A stretch of DNA of 64,000 nt, taken from Pedobacter polaris. Lineage in GTDB: Bacteria > Bacteroidota > Bacteroidia > Sphingobacteriales > Sphingobacteriaceae. This document shows, piece by piece, positions 19,633-29,733 of this stretch; position 1 is the first letter of the stretch, and each line of letters begins with the position of its first letter. The DNA is taken from NCBI RefSeq assembly GCF_005116505.1, contig NZ_SWBR01000002.1:186314-250313 (forward strand). Direction: 5' to 3'. The translations under genes and the position numbers were made by a program. The notes under the pieces are model-generated. The model did no database searches. It was given only the letters and a program-made list of their open reading frames with translations, and had not been told where the DNA came from.

Positions 19633-22410
19633 TTATTTTTTATCTGCTTTAGCAAAATTTCCGCTTAAATTGTAAGTTAATCCTATTAAAAAGTATCTAG
19701 GTATGTAACTGTATGTTGATTCATTGATGTAATTGCCACTAACATATCTATTATAGCCAATTTTTTCATTTAGAATATCAGAAACCGAAAGCTTCATTTC
19801 TAATGCATCTGTTTTTAACATTTTTTTAGAGAGGTAAGCATTCCAAATATATACGTTTAATGGAGTTTTAAATGATGCATTTGGTGGTCTGTATGATAAT
19901 GAAATTGAGGTATTGAACTCGGTTTTATAAGGCAATTGAATTGTTCCATTTATTTCGTGATTGTGGGTAAATGTTTTACCATTATTAATTGATCCAGTTG
20001 TAGAATTGCTATTTTGGAAATTAAATGATGGTCTATAACTTAAATTTACTTTTTGTGTGTAGTAACTCACATTTGGCGTAAGCGATATATTTTCATTAAA
20101 ATTCTCGTTTTTAACCTTGTTAATAATAGAGACAGAAGTTGAAGCATTATACCCAACACTTATGCTCGTTCTAAGGTGAAGTTTACTAAAACCTTTTTGA
20201 TAAGATGCATTAGCATACATGCTTTTATTACCATTTAGGTTAATGTAACTTGTAACCGTTTTGTTGGAGGTTAAATCTACAGTTTGAGTAGAGACAATGG
20301 CATTATTTGTAAAGTTATAACTAATATACCCATACATAAATTGCTCTGATTTAAATTGATAACTGTTAAAATTAAAACTGAAATTGTTGCTAAAAGATGG
20401 TTTCAGATTTAAATTACCAACTATTTCATATAATGGATTGCTGATTTGCCTAATTGGCTGCAATTGATCAACTCGTGGTTGATTGGTACTTCCACTATAG
20501 TTGATTGAAAAACTAGTGTTTTTACTTAATTTATAATTGAAATTACTTCTAGGTGCCCAGTTTAAATAATTACGACTAAACTTATTGTTTCTATCTAAAT
20601 CATTTAAATCAAAACTAGTTTGCGTAGCTTCAACACCACCTGATAAAGAGAATTTTGTTGCCCTAAATTGTAGCACTACTTTAGCAATATTAGAGAAGTT
20701 ATTGAAATCGAAGTTATTACTTAAAGAATCGATACGTTTTCTATTTAACAAATTGTCGTAAACCATTTTATTACTTGATGATTCAATAGTTTTAAAACTA
20801 TAAGCTGTTTGTAAAGACCATTTTTTACCTAATGGTTCTGTGTAAGAAAATCTTGCTCCTAAAGAGGTTTGCTTACCAGAATTGTCCTTAAAGAGATCTA
20901 AAGTCCTAGTATTATCAAGTGTACCTGCAGGTTTATAGAAATCTGTAATATTTAAACTGTTTTCAATACTGCTATTGTTCTGCGTTTCCGGCTGTAAATC
21001 TATTGATAAGGTTCTTCCTTTCTTTTTAGATTTTCTGGTGTAATTAATATTTCCATTAAATAATTCACTATCTCCATTACCACTAGTGATTTGATTGTTT
21101 CTGCTTGCAAATAAACCAGCCTCATTTGTAGATTGACTGTAATTGATGGCATTGTTTTCACTTGTGTTCTTTTTTCCGGCAAAAGAGATTTTCATGGTGG
21201 ATAATGAATCAACAAATATTTCAAAATTTCCCTTCAGATTTTGAATTGTCTTTCTAGTATTATCAGTAGTTCTACCAGAGTTAAAAAAAGAAGTTCCATC
21301 TGGAAGTAAGTTTTGACCGTTTGATGTTCTATTGTCTAAAACTCGATTGTCATTATTTTTGTAATTTAGTTTTAAGCCTAGTTTATTTTCATTCCATTTA
21401 TCAGAAAAGTGAGCGCCAAAAGTAGTATAATCTGGCAAACCATTAGTAGGAGAGAAGTAATCATCCGAATCTCCGGCAGACATATATGAAATTGTACTAC
21501 CATCATCAAGTACTTCAATCATATCGTAATCTCCACCTTTTAGTTTAGACATTGCAGCTGTAATTTTCGAATCTTGATTTAAATTAGATGAATTACCATA
21601 AACAGCCGCTTTCAGTTTACCTTTATAAACCCCAAACATACCTCCTATATTTTTATAATGATCTAGGTCACTATTGGCGTCCAATGTAGAGAGGTAGCCA
21701 TTTTTAGCGTTGTCTTTTAATTTGATGTTGATAATTTTTTCTTTTTTTCCATCCTCAATCCCGGTTAATTCAGTCTCCTTACTTTTTCTATCATAAACTT
21801 GAACTTCTTTAACCGCACTGGCCTTTAAATATTTTGTAGCTAGCAATGGATCATCACCAAAAAACTCTTCGCCCTCTACCAAAACAGTATTTACATCTTC
21901 TCCTGCTGCTTTAATTGCTCCATTTTTATCAACTTCTATTCCTGGTAACCTTCTAAGTAGGTCTTGTACATTAGCATTGGGTTGCACTTTAAAACTATCT
22001 GCAGCAAATACAATGGTATCACCTTTCATTTTTATAGCTGCCTGTCTTTGAGCCTGAATGATTACCTCATTTAGTAAAAATGTTTTGGTTTCCATGTGAA
22101 TAGAACCAAGATTAAATTTAGAACTATCCGATAATCTAATGTCTCTTACATAATCGGCCATTTTTGGATAAGAAATGAGCAAGGTATAGTCTCCATTTTT
22201 TAAGTTTTTCATTTCATATTCGCCTTTGGCATCAGCTCTTACAGACATTACAAGAATAGAATCTTTAACTCTAATTAATGAAATAGAACTGTTTTGTAAT
22301 TTCTTTTTTTGTAGGGTATCTACTACAGAACCTTTAATACTAGCTTTTTGAGCAAAAACAGTAACAATAGAAAAACTCAGGATGAAAATTAAGAATAGTT
22401 TTTTTAGCAT
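19633..22410 (-). CDS. TonB-dependent receptor-like outer-membrane beta-barrel protein
   Basis: Outer-membrane protein of 925 residues: signal peptide 1-21 (ends VFAQ), a carboxypeptidase-regulatory-like domain (about 22-105, IKGSVVDTLQ), a plug-like domain (about 115-230, DLLRRLPGIEVDKNGAI), then a long beta-barrel. It lacks the SusC plug signature and has no SusD partner, so it belongs to the outer-membrane beta-barrel family usually paired with GLPGLI proteins. A possible minus-strand promoter is TTG (22472-22474) with TACTTTCG (22448-22455), close to but not matching the consensus. The ligand is unknown. It forms an operon with the GLPGLI gene. Confidence 0.88.
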   Translation of the reverse strand: MLKKLFLIFILSFSIVTVFAQKASIKGSVVDTLQKKKLQNSSISLIRVKDSILVMSVRADAKGEYEMKNLKNGDYTLLISYPKMADYVRDIRLSDSSKFNLGSIHMETKTFLLNEVIIQAQRQAAIKMKGDTIVFAADSFKVQPNANVQDLLRRLPGIEVDKNGAIKAAGEDVNTVLVEGEEFFGDDPLLATKYLKASAVKEVQVYDRKSKETELTGIEDGKKEKIINIKLKDNAKNGYLSTLDANSDLDHYKNIGGMFGVYKGKLKAAVYGNSSNLNQDSKITAAMSKLKGGDYDMIEVLDDGSTISYMSAGDSDDYFSPTNGLPDYTTFGAHFSDKWNENKLGLKLNYKNNDNRVLDNRTSNGQNLLPDGTSFFNSGRTTDNTRKTIQNLKGNFEIFVDSLSTMKISFAGKKNTSENNAINYSQSTNEAGLFASRNNQITSGNGDSELFNGNINYTRKSKKKGRTLSIDLQPETQNNSSIENSLNITDFYKPAGTLDNTRTLDLFKDNSGKQTSLGARFSYTEPLGKKWSLQTAYSFKTIESSSNKMVYDNLLNRKRIDSLSNNFDFNNFSNIAKVVLQFRATKFSLSGGVEATQTSFDLNDLDRNNKFSRNYLNWAPRSNFNYKLSKNTSFSINYSGSTNQPRVDQLQPIRQISNPLYEIVGNLNLKPSFSNNFSFNFNSYQFKSEQFMYGYISYNFTNNAIVSTQTVDLTSNKTVTSYINLNGNKSMYANASYQKGFSKLHLRTSISVGYNASTSVSIINKVKNENFNENISLTPNVSYYTQKVNLSYRPSFNFQNSNSTTGSINNGKTFTHNHEINGTIQLPYKTEFNTSISLSYRPPNASFKTPLNVYIWNAYLSKKMLKTDALEMKLSVSDILNEKIGYNRYVSGNYINESTYSYIPRYFLIGLTYNLSGNFAKADKK

Positions 22411-22579
22411 ATGAGAGTGTATGTGTTTGATTTTTTGTGTGTTATAACGAAAGTAGCCTTAATTAAAAACGCAATTTGTTAAAGTCTTGTTAATTAATGT
22501 TAAATACTATTGGTTAAGAATGCTTTGCTAATATATAACTAATTTATTAGTTTTTGTATGTTCAACTAAAATTTTAGTC

Positions 22580-22608
22580 AAAAAAAATGCCCAGCATAAG
22601 CTGAGCAT
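22580..22608 (-). terminator. Terminator of the GH16 utilisation operon
   Basis: On the minus strand ATGCTCAGC, loop TTAT, then GCTGGGCAT is followed by eight T. The 9-bp stem has one G-U pair. It lies 22 bases after the GH16 stop codon. Confidence 0.85.
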
Positions 22609-22629
22609 TAATAGGGGAGATTTTAAATT

Positions 22630-23511
22630 CTATTTTTCTATCATCTTATAATAGCGTACATAATCAATTTCAAATTTTTGTGGAAAAATACTATCGTCAA
22701 TTCCTTGAGCGCCACCCCAATCTCCACCAATAGCTAAGTTGAGTAGTACATGGAATCTTTTGTCAAAAGGCCAAACTTTATAACCAGTACCTTCATTGGC
22801 AAATTCGAAAACTAACACATTATCAAAGTATCCTCGAACTGCATAAGGTGTCCAATCTACTCTATACAAATGGAAAGCCGTACTTGCATCAGCAATCAGC
22901 TTACTGCTGGTTTTAGCCGTATTGATTTTGAAGTAGTATGCTTCTGTATGCGTACTAAAATGAACTTTGTTCTGATCGTAACCAACGTGTTCCATGATAT
23001 CTATTTCACCTGATTTTGGCCAATCTCCATAAGAACGGTCTGTTGGTAACATCCAAATCGCTGGCCAAGTTCCCTTTCCAGTTGGGAGTTTTGCTTTCAC
23101 TTCAATTCTGCCATAAGTTACATCCATTTTATTTCTGGTTACCAAGCGGGTAGAAGTGTAAGCCATACCGTTTAAGTTTTCTTTTTTTGCAGTAATGGTT
23201 AGCAATCCGCCTCCAACATTTACATTTGAGGGAGAATTAGTATACAATTGCTTCTCATTGTTACCCCAACCAGATCCACCCAAATCATAATCCCATTTGG
23301 TATCCAAAGGTAATCCTGTATAATCAAATTCATCAGACCAATTTGGTGTAGCCTCAAAGGTCCAATTTTTGTCTACAACAACTGTTGGAGTAGGCGGAAT
23401 AATAATTGGTTCTTCTACACCTTTTCCAGAAGAACAAGATTGACAAGATAAGATTGAGCCTGCACTAAGTGCAATTAGAAAGAACCCTCTTCTTTTAGTT
23501 ATAAATTTCAT
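22630..23511 (-). CDS. Glycoside hydrolase family 16 lipoprotein (beta-glucanase type)
   Basis: Endo-acting beta-glucanase of family GH16, probably on laminarin-like beta-1,3- or mixed-linkage beta-1,3-1,4-glucan. The catalytic motif GEIDIMEH gives nucleophile Glu169, helper Asp171 and acid/base Glu174, in the form with the extra Met (bulged strand) typical of laminarinases. Substrate-cleft tryptophans surround it (GTWPAIWMLP). A lipobox (SILSC, Cys23) predicts surface or outer-membrane anchoring. At 293 residues it is a catalytic domain with a short linker. It is last in the SusC-SusD-PKD-GH16 operon and provides the main clue to the substrate of that locus. Confidence 0.93.
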   Translation of the reverse strand: MKFITKRRGFFLIALSAGSILSCQSCSSGKGVEEPIIIPPTPTVVVDKNWTFEATPNWSDEFDYTGLPLDTKWDYDLGGSGWGNNEKQLYTNSPSNVNVGGGLLTITAKKENLNGMAYTSTRLVTRNKMDVTYGRIEVKAKLPTGKGTWPAIWMLPTDRSYGDWPKSGEIDIMEHVGYDQNKVHFSTHTEAYYFKINTAKTSSKLIADASTAFHLYRVDWTPYAVRGYFDNVLVFEFANEGTGYKVWPFDKRFHVLLNLAIGGDWGGAQGIDDSIFPQKFEIDYVRYYKMIEK

Positions 23512-23525
23512 AGTAGCTTAATTTT

Positions 23526-23557
23526 TTACAGTCTGGTTAACTAAAACCAGACTGTAA
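23526..23557. other. Intercistronic hairpin between PKD gene and GH16 gene
   Basis: A perfect 13-bp inverted repeat (arms TTACAGTCTGGTT at 23526-23538 and its complement at 23545-23557, 6-base loop) fills the 55-base gap between the two genes. No T-run follows on the minus strand, so it is more likely an mRNA-stability or processing hairpin than a terminator. Confidence 0.6.
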
Positions 23558-23566
23558 GATTATATC

Positions 23567-24979
23567 TTATTTAAATTCGAAATCGTCAATATAGAAGATA
23601 CCAGGATGCGGATGACCTTCACCACCTAATTGGACAACTATTTTATCGTAAAGTGTTTGTGCAGCGGATGCAGAATAATCAAATTCTAATTGGATCCATT
23701 GGTTTTGTTGAGTAATTGAAATCGTTTTAACAATTTCTATTTGAGTTTGCCAAGCATTACCACCTAATAATGAGTTTTGAAGTTTAACAGAAACTTTTGG
23801 CTCAACCTTAGTAAAATCATTTGCACCAGAAACAAATACTTTTAATCTAATTTTATTTTTAGCTGCCAAATCAAAACGATAAGGCATAGTAACATTTAAG
23901 TTCCCGTATTGTCCATCATTTCCTGTTCTTTTTTCATAATAACCAACAGTAGCTGATGTGTTTACGCCAATTTTAAATGGATTTGTATAACCTCTTGAGA
24001 AATCTATATTCTCAGCATTCCATGTAACCGTACCAGTTGCTTGAAAATCGTCTGAGATGTTTGCTGGTTGCATTGGTTTCTGCACCGGAGGTATAACTGG
24101 TCTAACATATCCTTTTCTAATTAATTTTAAATACCAAGCATTACCAGCATTGGATTTATCTAAACATCTTAACCACATTTCATCAGCTGTTAAGGTTAGA
24201 ATTTGATATTGCGATACGCCTAAGTAATATGATATAAATCCATTATTGCTAATAGTGATATATTTTTTACCATTATTTTCGGTGATCAACCAAGTCATGT
24301 TAGTGGGAGGTGTATAATTTACAGTTGGGTCACTGCTTCCGGTTGGCCCACCAATACCTGGTGCATTAGATGCATTTGCAAAGGTTGTTCCATTATTAGC
24401 ATAAGTATACTTTAATGAGTTCATGTTAAAAGTCATCTCATCATCGTAAAATCCATTTGTTGCTTTTTCATTTGGACCAGCTTGATACCAGTTAGGTTCT
24501 TGTAATGCAATCTCACCAACACCTAAGTGACCAACTTGCGTTTGATCTATAACCCAAATTTTGCCATTGGCATTAGTTAAACCACCAGAAAGTAAAGTAA
24601 AAGCTGGATCGGTTAACATTGCTGGATTTGTGTTTGCAATTGTAATGGTCTTGGTACTTGATGCATATCCACCATCAGTAACTATGGTTAGTTTAACGGT
24701 ATATGTACCGGCTAAAGGATAAGACGCTTGTGCAGAGTTGCCTTCTGCAGTTGCTCCATTACCAAAATCCCATATTGCTTTAAAACCTGGAGATGTATTG
24801 GTAAATTGGACAATATTTGCATTTGCTGTTGTTGGAGTAGCCGTGAATTGAACCTGGGCTGAAGTAGGAGCTGCTCCCAATTCGCCATCAGTCTCTGATT
24901 TTTTACAAGACCCCAATAGTAACATCATACCTAAACTAATCCAGATTGATGTTTTTATAGTGTTTTTAAATGATTTCAT
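23567..24979 (-). CDS. PKD-domain surface lipoprotein (putative glycan-binding protein)
   Basis: Lipoprotein of 470 residues with Cys25 in the lipobox LLGSC. A PKD domain follows (about 45-118, with IWDFGNGATAEGN and the closing YPLAGTYTVKLTI). The rest is beta-rich, with a carbohydrate-binding-module-like C-terminal domain ending GIFYIDDFEFK. No catalytic motif is visible. Its place between SusD and the GH16 enzyme is that of surface glycan-binding proteins (the SusE/F position), so a role in holding beta-glucan at the cell surface is a reasonable inference. Binding itself is not proven by the sequence. Confidence 0.85.
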   Translation of the reverse strand: MKSFKNTIKTSIWISLGMMLLLGSCKKSETDGELGAAPTSAQVQFTATPTTANANIVQFTNTSPGFKAIWDFGNGATAEGNSAQASYPLAGTYTVKLTIVTDGGYASSTKTITIANTNPAMLTDPAFTLLSGGLTNANGKIWVIDQTQVGHLGVGEIALQEPNWYQAGPNEKATNGFYDDEMTFNMNSLKYTYANNGTTFANASNAPGIGGPTGSSDPTVNYTPPTNMTWLITENNGKKYITISNNGFISYYLGVSQYQILTLTADEMWLRCLDKSNAGNAWYLKLIRKGYVRPVIPPVQKPMQPANISDDFQATGTVTWNAENIDFSRGYTNPFKIGVNTSATVGYYEKRTGNDGQYGNLNVTMPYRFDLAAKNKIRLKVFVSGANDFTKVEPKVSVKLQNSLLGGNAWQTQIEIVKTISITQQNQWIQLEFDYSASAAQTLYDKIVVQLGGEGHPHPGIFYIDDFEFK

Positions 24980-24990
24980 TTTCTTGATGA

Positions 24991-26499
24991 TTAATTATAA
25001 CCTGGATTTTGTTTAATAATTCCTTTGGTAATGTCAATTTCAGTTTGAGGAATTGGTAAATACTCGCTTTTATTAGCTTTAAAACCAACAGTGCCTAAAA
25101 CTGTAACAGCTTTACCAGTACGTACCAAATCAAAGAAACGATGACCTTCTGTTGCCAATTCTAATCTACGCTCATTGTAAATATTATCAAGCGTAACAGC
25201 AATAGAACCTAAACCAACTCTGCCCCTTACAGCATCTAATAGCTCTTTAGCTCTGGTAGGGTTTGTACCAGTTTTAACCAAAGCCTCGGCTTGCATCAAG
25301 TATGTATCAGCTAATCTAATTTCTATCTCATTAATTGGCCAATTTTGTTCGGCAACGCCACTAGCTGAGCGATAAGCTTTTAAAGGAGCATATTTTTTAA
25401 TAAAATAATCTGTGTTTTGATAACGGGCATTGTAGGTTGCACCACCAGCTTTTAAAGCAGTACCATCTATTATAGTTGCACTAAAGCGTGGGTCTGTTTT
25501 TAAAGCATTAACTAAATCTAAGGTAACAGGACAGAAACCCCAACCACTAGAGTATGTATCGCCATTATAGCTATCCATTCCAATAAATTGGGTTCCAACA
25601 TTTCCTTCACCACCATTAATCCAACCCCAATCTCCCCAAGCAGCATTGTTAGAATGAGGGATTTCTAAAATAGATTCAGTGTTGAATTTATTGGCAGGGT
25701 TAAAAATATCTGCATATACAGGCATTAAATTATAGCCATATACATTACCAACTTTATTAATGTCTTCAAACAAAGTAATAGCTTCGGCTAATTTTGCATT
25801 GTCATTTTGGTACAATAAAACTTTACCTAGTTGTGCTTTTGCCGCACCCATAGAAATTCTGCCTTTTTCTGTAGCAGAAATAGTAGGAGGTAAGCCAGGA
25901 TAAGCCTCTCTTAAGTCTTTTTCTATTTGGGCATAAATTTGAGCAGGAGTAGATTGAGCCTGATTGTATAAATCTGCAGTAGGTAAAACAGTTATAATTA
26001 ATGGCACCCTACCAAATAATCTTACTAGATCAAAGTAAAAATAGGCCCTTAAAAACTTTGCCTCTGCAGTTACTCTGGTTTTAAAAGGAACACTTAATGT
26101 TGTGGCATTTTCAATCTTGCTTAAAATTAAGTTAGCACGGTTAATACCAGTAAAGTTTTTATTCCATAATCCACCTTGCGGGCCAATTCTAGAATCCATA
26201 TTAAAATTGTCAAAAGCAACCCAATTAGGTTGATCAGATGCATTACTTCCGCCAGCCCAAGTATCGTCTGATGCTGCACTTAATAACGGCATTTTCATGG
26301 TATAACCACCTGTTGTTCCCCATTGCATTACATCGTAAACAGAGATTATGCCCTGCATTACTTCAGTTTCATTTTTGTAGAAGTTGTCTTCGAGCGCAGT
26401 TCCCTTTGGGGTAAGCTCCAAGAAATCTTTTTTACATGATACGAAAATCTGCATGATCGCAACTATTGCGATTGTACATTTTATATATTTATTTTTCAT
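24991..26499 (-). CDS. SusD/RagB-type surface lipoprotein
   Basis: Substrate-binding lid of the SusC transporter encoded just upstream. The start chosen is the second of two adjacent ATG codons (26499). The longer frame to 26526 would add a charged stretch before the signal peptide and overlap the SusC gene. The lipobox is IFVSC, followed by KKDFLELTPKG, the classical SusD beginning. Late in the protein, the RRLELATEGHRFFDLVRTGK region and the C-terminal PIPQTEIDI segment are typical of RagB/SusD. About 502 residues. It is second in the GH16 utilisation operon, 13 bases after SusC. Confidence 0.95.
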   Translation of the reverse strand: MKNKYIKCTIAIVAIMQIFVSCKKDFLELTPKGTALEDNFYKNETEVMQGIISVYDVMQWGTTGGYTMKMPLLSAASDDTWAGGSNASDQPNWVAFDNFNMDSRIGPQGGLWNKNFTGINRANLILSKIENATTLSVPFKTRVTAEAKFLRAYFYFDLVRLFGRVPLIITVLPTADLYNQAQSTPAQIYAQIEKDLREAYPGLPPTISATEKGRISMGAAKAQLGKVLLYQNDNAKLAEAITLFEDINKVGNVYGYNLMPVYADIFNPANKFNTESILEIPHSNNAAWGDWGWINGGEGNVGTQFIGMDSYNGDTYSSGWGFCPVTLDLVNALKTDPRFSATIIDGTALKAGGATYNARYQNTDYFIKKYAPLKAYRSASGVAEQNWPINEIEIRLADTYLMQAEALVKTGTNPTRAKELLDAVRGRVGLGSIAVTLDNIYNERRLELATEGHRFFDLVRTGKAVTVLGTVGFKANKSEYLPIPQTEIDITKGIIKQNPGYN

Positions 26500-26512
26500 C
26501 ATTCTATTTTTA

Positions 26513-29500
26513 TTAAAAACCAACATTTAACCCTGCAAAAAATGTCCTAGCCTGCGGATAAAATCCACGGTCAACACCATAACTGCCACCACCAATCTCT
26601 GGATCGTAACCAGTGTATTTTGTGAATGTAACTAGGTTGTTGGCCATCACATAAAATCTAAGTTTGTTTAATCCAGCTTTGCTAACCAATTTTGTTGGTA
26701 AAGAATAACCAATCTGCAAAGTTTTAATTCTGAAATATGAACCATCTTCTAAAAATAAGCTAGATACACGACTGTAGTTTTTATTGTCATCTTGAAGTGT
26801 TAATCGAGGAGTAACATTACTTGTTCCTTCACCTCTCCATCTATCTAAAATTGCAGTAGTGTAGTTTGCAGTTGGTAAATCAAATCTTCTTAATGCATTA
26901 AATACCTGATTACCAGCAACACCTTGACCTAACATAACGAAATCAAAACCTTTGTAAGCTGCATTAATTGTAAAACCGTAGGTGAAATCTGGGGTTGGAT
27001 CACCAATAATTTCTCTATCATTATCGCTAATTAAACCATCACCATTTAAATCGATGAATTTAATATCTCCTGGCTTAGCATTAGGTTGAACTAAAGCGCC
27101 TCCGGCATTTTTATAGTTATTTATTTCTGCCTGATTTTGGAATAAACCATTGCTTCTATAGCCATAAAATGATCCAATTGCATGGCCAATTACAGTACGT
27201 GTAACTTCTAATCCTTGAGGTGTTACAGTCTGCCCTCCTAAGAATTCTTTATCATCACCTAAGAAATCGATATTGTTTGTTAAGAATGAGCCATTTGCCG
27301 CAACTTTGAAAGAAAATTCTCCAATTCTTTTGTTGTAACCAAGCTCTAATTCGAAACCTTTATTAGATAAATCTGCAATGTTACCAATAGGACCAGAGTT
27401 ACCTACATAACCTGGTACTGCAATTTGCAACAACATACCTGATGTTTTTTTGTGATACCAGTCTGCAGTAATTGTGAAGTTGCCAAATAAAGTTGCATCT
27501 AAACCAATATCAGTAGAAGATGTTTCTTCCCATCTCAAATCTGGATTTGATAATGCATCAGGACTAACGCCATTGTTTAAACCTGCTGATGTTCCTAAAG
27601 TGTAATTTCTTCCACCACTTACTGTAGATAAATATCTAAAATCTCCAATATTATCATTACCGGTAATACCATAAGATCCTCTAAACTTTAAAAAAGTAAC
27701 TACTTTGTTTTGAGGGAAGAAACTTTCTTTACTGGCAATCCACCCCACAGAACCTGAAGGGAAGTAACCATATTTGTTATTCGGGCCAAAACGTGATGAA
27801 CCATCTCTACGAACAATTCCAGTAAATAAATATTTTTCATTGTAATCATATGTTAAACGAGCAAACATGGAGTTTAAAGTGTTTAAGTATTCACCACCGT
27901 AAAAAACATCGTTAGTTCTTGAAACCGGAAATTGTAAAGAAGCATCTTTTAGGTTATTAACTGGAATGCCATCCTTAGAGCCGCCATTGGTTTCACCTTT
28001 GTTTTTTTGAGCAGAATAGCCTAATAAAACAGTAAAGTTGTGTTTTTCAATTGCTTTATTATAGCTAATTGTATTTTCTAAAGACCAAAATAAACCTCTA
28101 TTTGAATTTCTGTTATAAGAAGTAATTGTTGTTTGGTTAATTGAATTTAAGAAATAGATAGGAGTGAAGCCTTCGTTACCCCAAAAAGCTAAATCAACAC
28201 CGCCTTGTGATCTGATTTTTAAGCCTTTTATAGGTTCAACCTCTACAAATGCATTTCCTACAACTTTGTCAGACCAACCTTTTCCTTGAGCAACAGCTAA
28301 TGCGGCTATAGGGTTTAGAATTTCAGATTGAGCATAAGATGAAATCCCATAAGGTAAGCCTTGTGAATTTCTAACAACAGGATTTCCAGTATATAATGGT
28401 AAATTATATTTTGCAGGATCTGTTTCTACTATTGGAGTAAGTGGATCAATGTTTATAGCTCTATTAAGTGGAGAACCATATTCTGTATTTGTACTTACAC
28501 CAACAGAATTGGTTCTGGTATAACCAATTGTTTGTCCGAATTTGATTGCTTTAGTTATCTGGTGCTCTGAATTGAAACGAGCTGTAAATCTTTTGTATTG
28601 TGAATTGTCAGACGCAACAATACCATCTTGATCAAAATAACCAAATGAACTGTAATAAATTGATTTTTCTCCACCACCACTTAAGCTTAATTCATGGTTT
28701 TGAATTTTTGCACTATTATTAAATATTGCTGATTGCCAATCTGTTCCAACACCATATTGAGATGGGTTTGGAAAACGTGGCGCTGCAACATTTGGATTTG
28801 CAGCAAACTCTGCTTCATTATATAAGGTAGCATATTGAGTTGCGTTTAGTAAATCTAACTTCCTTGCTGGAGCTTGAGTTCCTAAATAGGTATTGTAATT
28901 TACACTCATTTTACCACTTCTGGTACCTTTTTTTGTTGTTACAATAACAACTCCATTTGCAGCTCTAGCGCCATATATCGCTGCTGAAGCGGCATCTTTT
29001 AAAACCTCGATAGACTCAATGTCAGATTGGTTAAGGTAATCAATACCACCGCCAACTTGCACACCATCTACTATGTATAATGCATCACTATTGTTAATTG
29101 AAGTTGTACCTCTAATCCTTAACGTTGCTCCATCACCTGGTTGTCCAGAACTAGTTGTAATTGTTAAACCAGCAGTTCTACCTTGTAAAGATTGCTCAAT
29201 ACGCATTACTGGCATGTTTTCTAGATCAGATGCTTTAACTTGTGAAATGGCACCTGTAACTATACTTTTCTTTTGTGTGCCATAACCAACAACAACAACC
29301 TGTTCTAACTCATTTTCTGTGTCTGTTAGTACTACATTGATAGGTTCGTTGCTATTAATCGCAAACGTTTGCGTAGCCATACCAATTTGAGAGAAAACCA
29401 ATACTGTACCAGCCTTTGGTACTTTGATTCTAAACTCTCCATTCTGGTTAGTCGCTACACCAATTTTAGTGCCTTGAATTAATACGGAAACACCAGGGAT

Positions 29501-29614
29501 CGGTAGGCCGTCTTTAGAAGTTACTTTCCCTGATACATCAATTTCTTGTGCCCGAACGGACAAAGAAAAAAGCATGGAAAACAGCAAAAGAATGAACGTA
29601 GATTTTCCTTTCAT
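26513..29614 (-). CDS. SusC/RagA-type TonB-linked outer-membrane transporter
   Basis: TonB-dependent importer for oligosaccharides released by the locus. Domains: signal peptide 1-22 (ends VRAQ), a carboxypeptidase-regulatory-like domain (about 24-105, VSGKVTSKDGLPIPGVSVL), a plug domain with the SusC segments VVVGYGTQKK and VLKDAASAAIYGARAANGVV, then a beta-barrel to the C-terminal phenylalanine. 1033 residues, normal for the family. First gene of the SusC-SusD-PKD-GH16 operon. A good promoter lies 87 bases upstream, with an inverted repeat just after the predicted transcription start. The divergent gene encodes the likely regulator. Confidence 0.96.
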   Translation of the reverse strand: MKGKSTFILLLFSMLFSLSVRAQEIDVSGKVTSKDGLPIPGVSVLIQGTKIGVATNQNGEFRIKVPKAGTVLVFSQIGMATQTFAINSNEPINVVLTDTENELEQVVVVGYGTQKKSIVTGAISQVKASDLENMPVMRIEQSLQGRTAGLTITTSSGQPGDGATLRIRGTTSINNSDALYIVDGVQVGGGIDYLNQSDIESIEVLKDAASAAIYGARAANGVVIVTTKKGTRSGKMSVNYNTYLGTQAPARKLDLLNATQYATLYNEAEFAANPNVAAPRFPNPSQYGVGTDWQSAIFNNSAKIQNHELSLSGGGEKSIYYSSFGYFDQDGIVASDNSQYKRFTARFNSEHQITKAIKFGQTIGYTRTNSVGVSTNTEYGSPLNRAINIDPLTPIVETDPAKYNLPLYTGNPVVRNSQGLPYGISSYAQSEILNPIAALAVAQGKGWSDKVVGNAFVEVEPIKGLKIRSQGGVDLAFWGNEGFTPIYFLNSINQTTITSYNRNSNRGLFWSLENTISYNKAIEKHNFTVLLGYSAQKNKGETNGGSKDGIPVNNLKDASLQFPVSRTNDVFYGGEYLNTLNSMFARLTYDYNEKYLFTGIVRRDGSSRFGPNNKYGYFPSGSVGWIASKESFFPQNKVVTFLKFRGSYGITGNDNIGDFRYLSTVSGGRNYTLGTSAGLNNGVSPDALSNPDLRWEETSSTDIGLDATLFGNFTITADWYHKKTSGMLLQIAVPGYVGNSGPIGNIADLSNKGFELELGYNKRIGEFSFKVAANGSFLTNNIDFLGDDKEFLGGQTVTPQGLEVTRTVIGHAIGSFYGYRSNGLFQNQAEINNYKNAGGALVQPNAKPGDIKFIDLNGDGLISDNDREIIGDPTPDFTYGFTINAAYKGFDFVMLGQGVAGNQVFNALRRFDLPTANYTTAILDRWRGEGTSNVTPRLTLQDDNKNYSRVSSLFLEDGSYFRIKTLQIGYSLPTKLVSKAGLNKLRFYVMANNLVTFTKYTGYDPEIGGGSYGVDRGFYPQARTFFAGLNVGF

Positions 29615-29648
29615 AACAAATAATTTAAGTTTATATTTTGGTTAATAT

Positions 29649-29692
29649 TATTTGTCTAGTTTTTAGATAAAACCTGCCAACTTAGACAAATA
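29649..29692. promoter_or_regulatory. 10-bp inverted repeat, candidate operator of the GH16 locus
   Basis: TATTTGTCTA (29649-29658) and TAGACAAATA (29683-29692) form a perfect inverted repeat with a 24-base spacer. The proximal arm is 8 bases from the SusC -7 box, so bound protein would sit over the transcription start. It lies in the intergenic region shared with the divergent HTH regulator. Confidence 0.5.
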
Positions 29693-29700
29693 CGTTAAAA

Positions 29701-29733
29701 CAAATATAAACTCACTATTACCCTTTTGTCAAA
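29701..29733 (-). promoter_or_regulatory. Bacteroidetes-type promoter of the SusC-GH16 operon
   Basis: On the minus strand TTTG (29733-29730), a 21-base spacer, then TATATTTG (29708-29701) match the -33/-7 consensus TTTG...TAnnTTTG. The leader to the SusC ATG would be about 80 bases. Confidence 0.6.
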
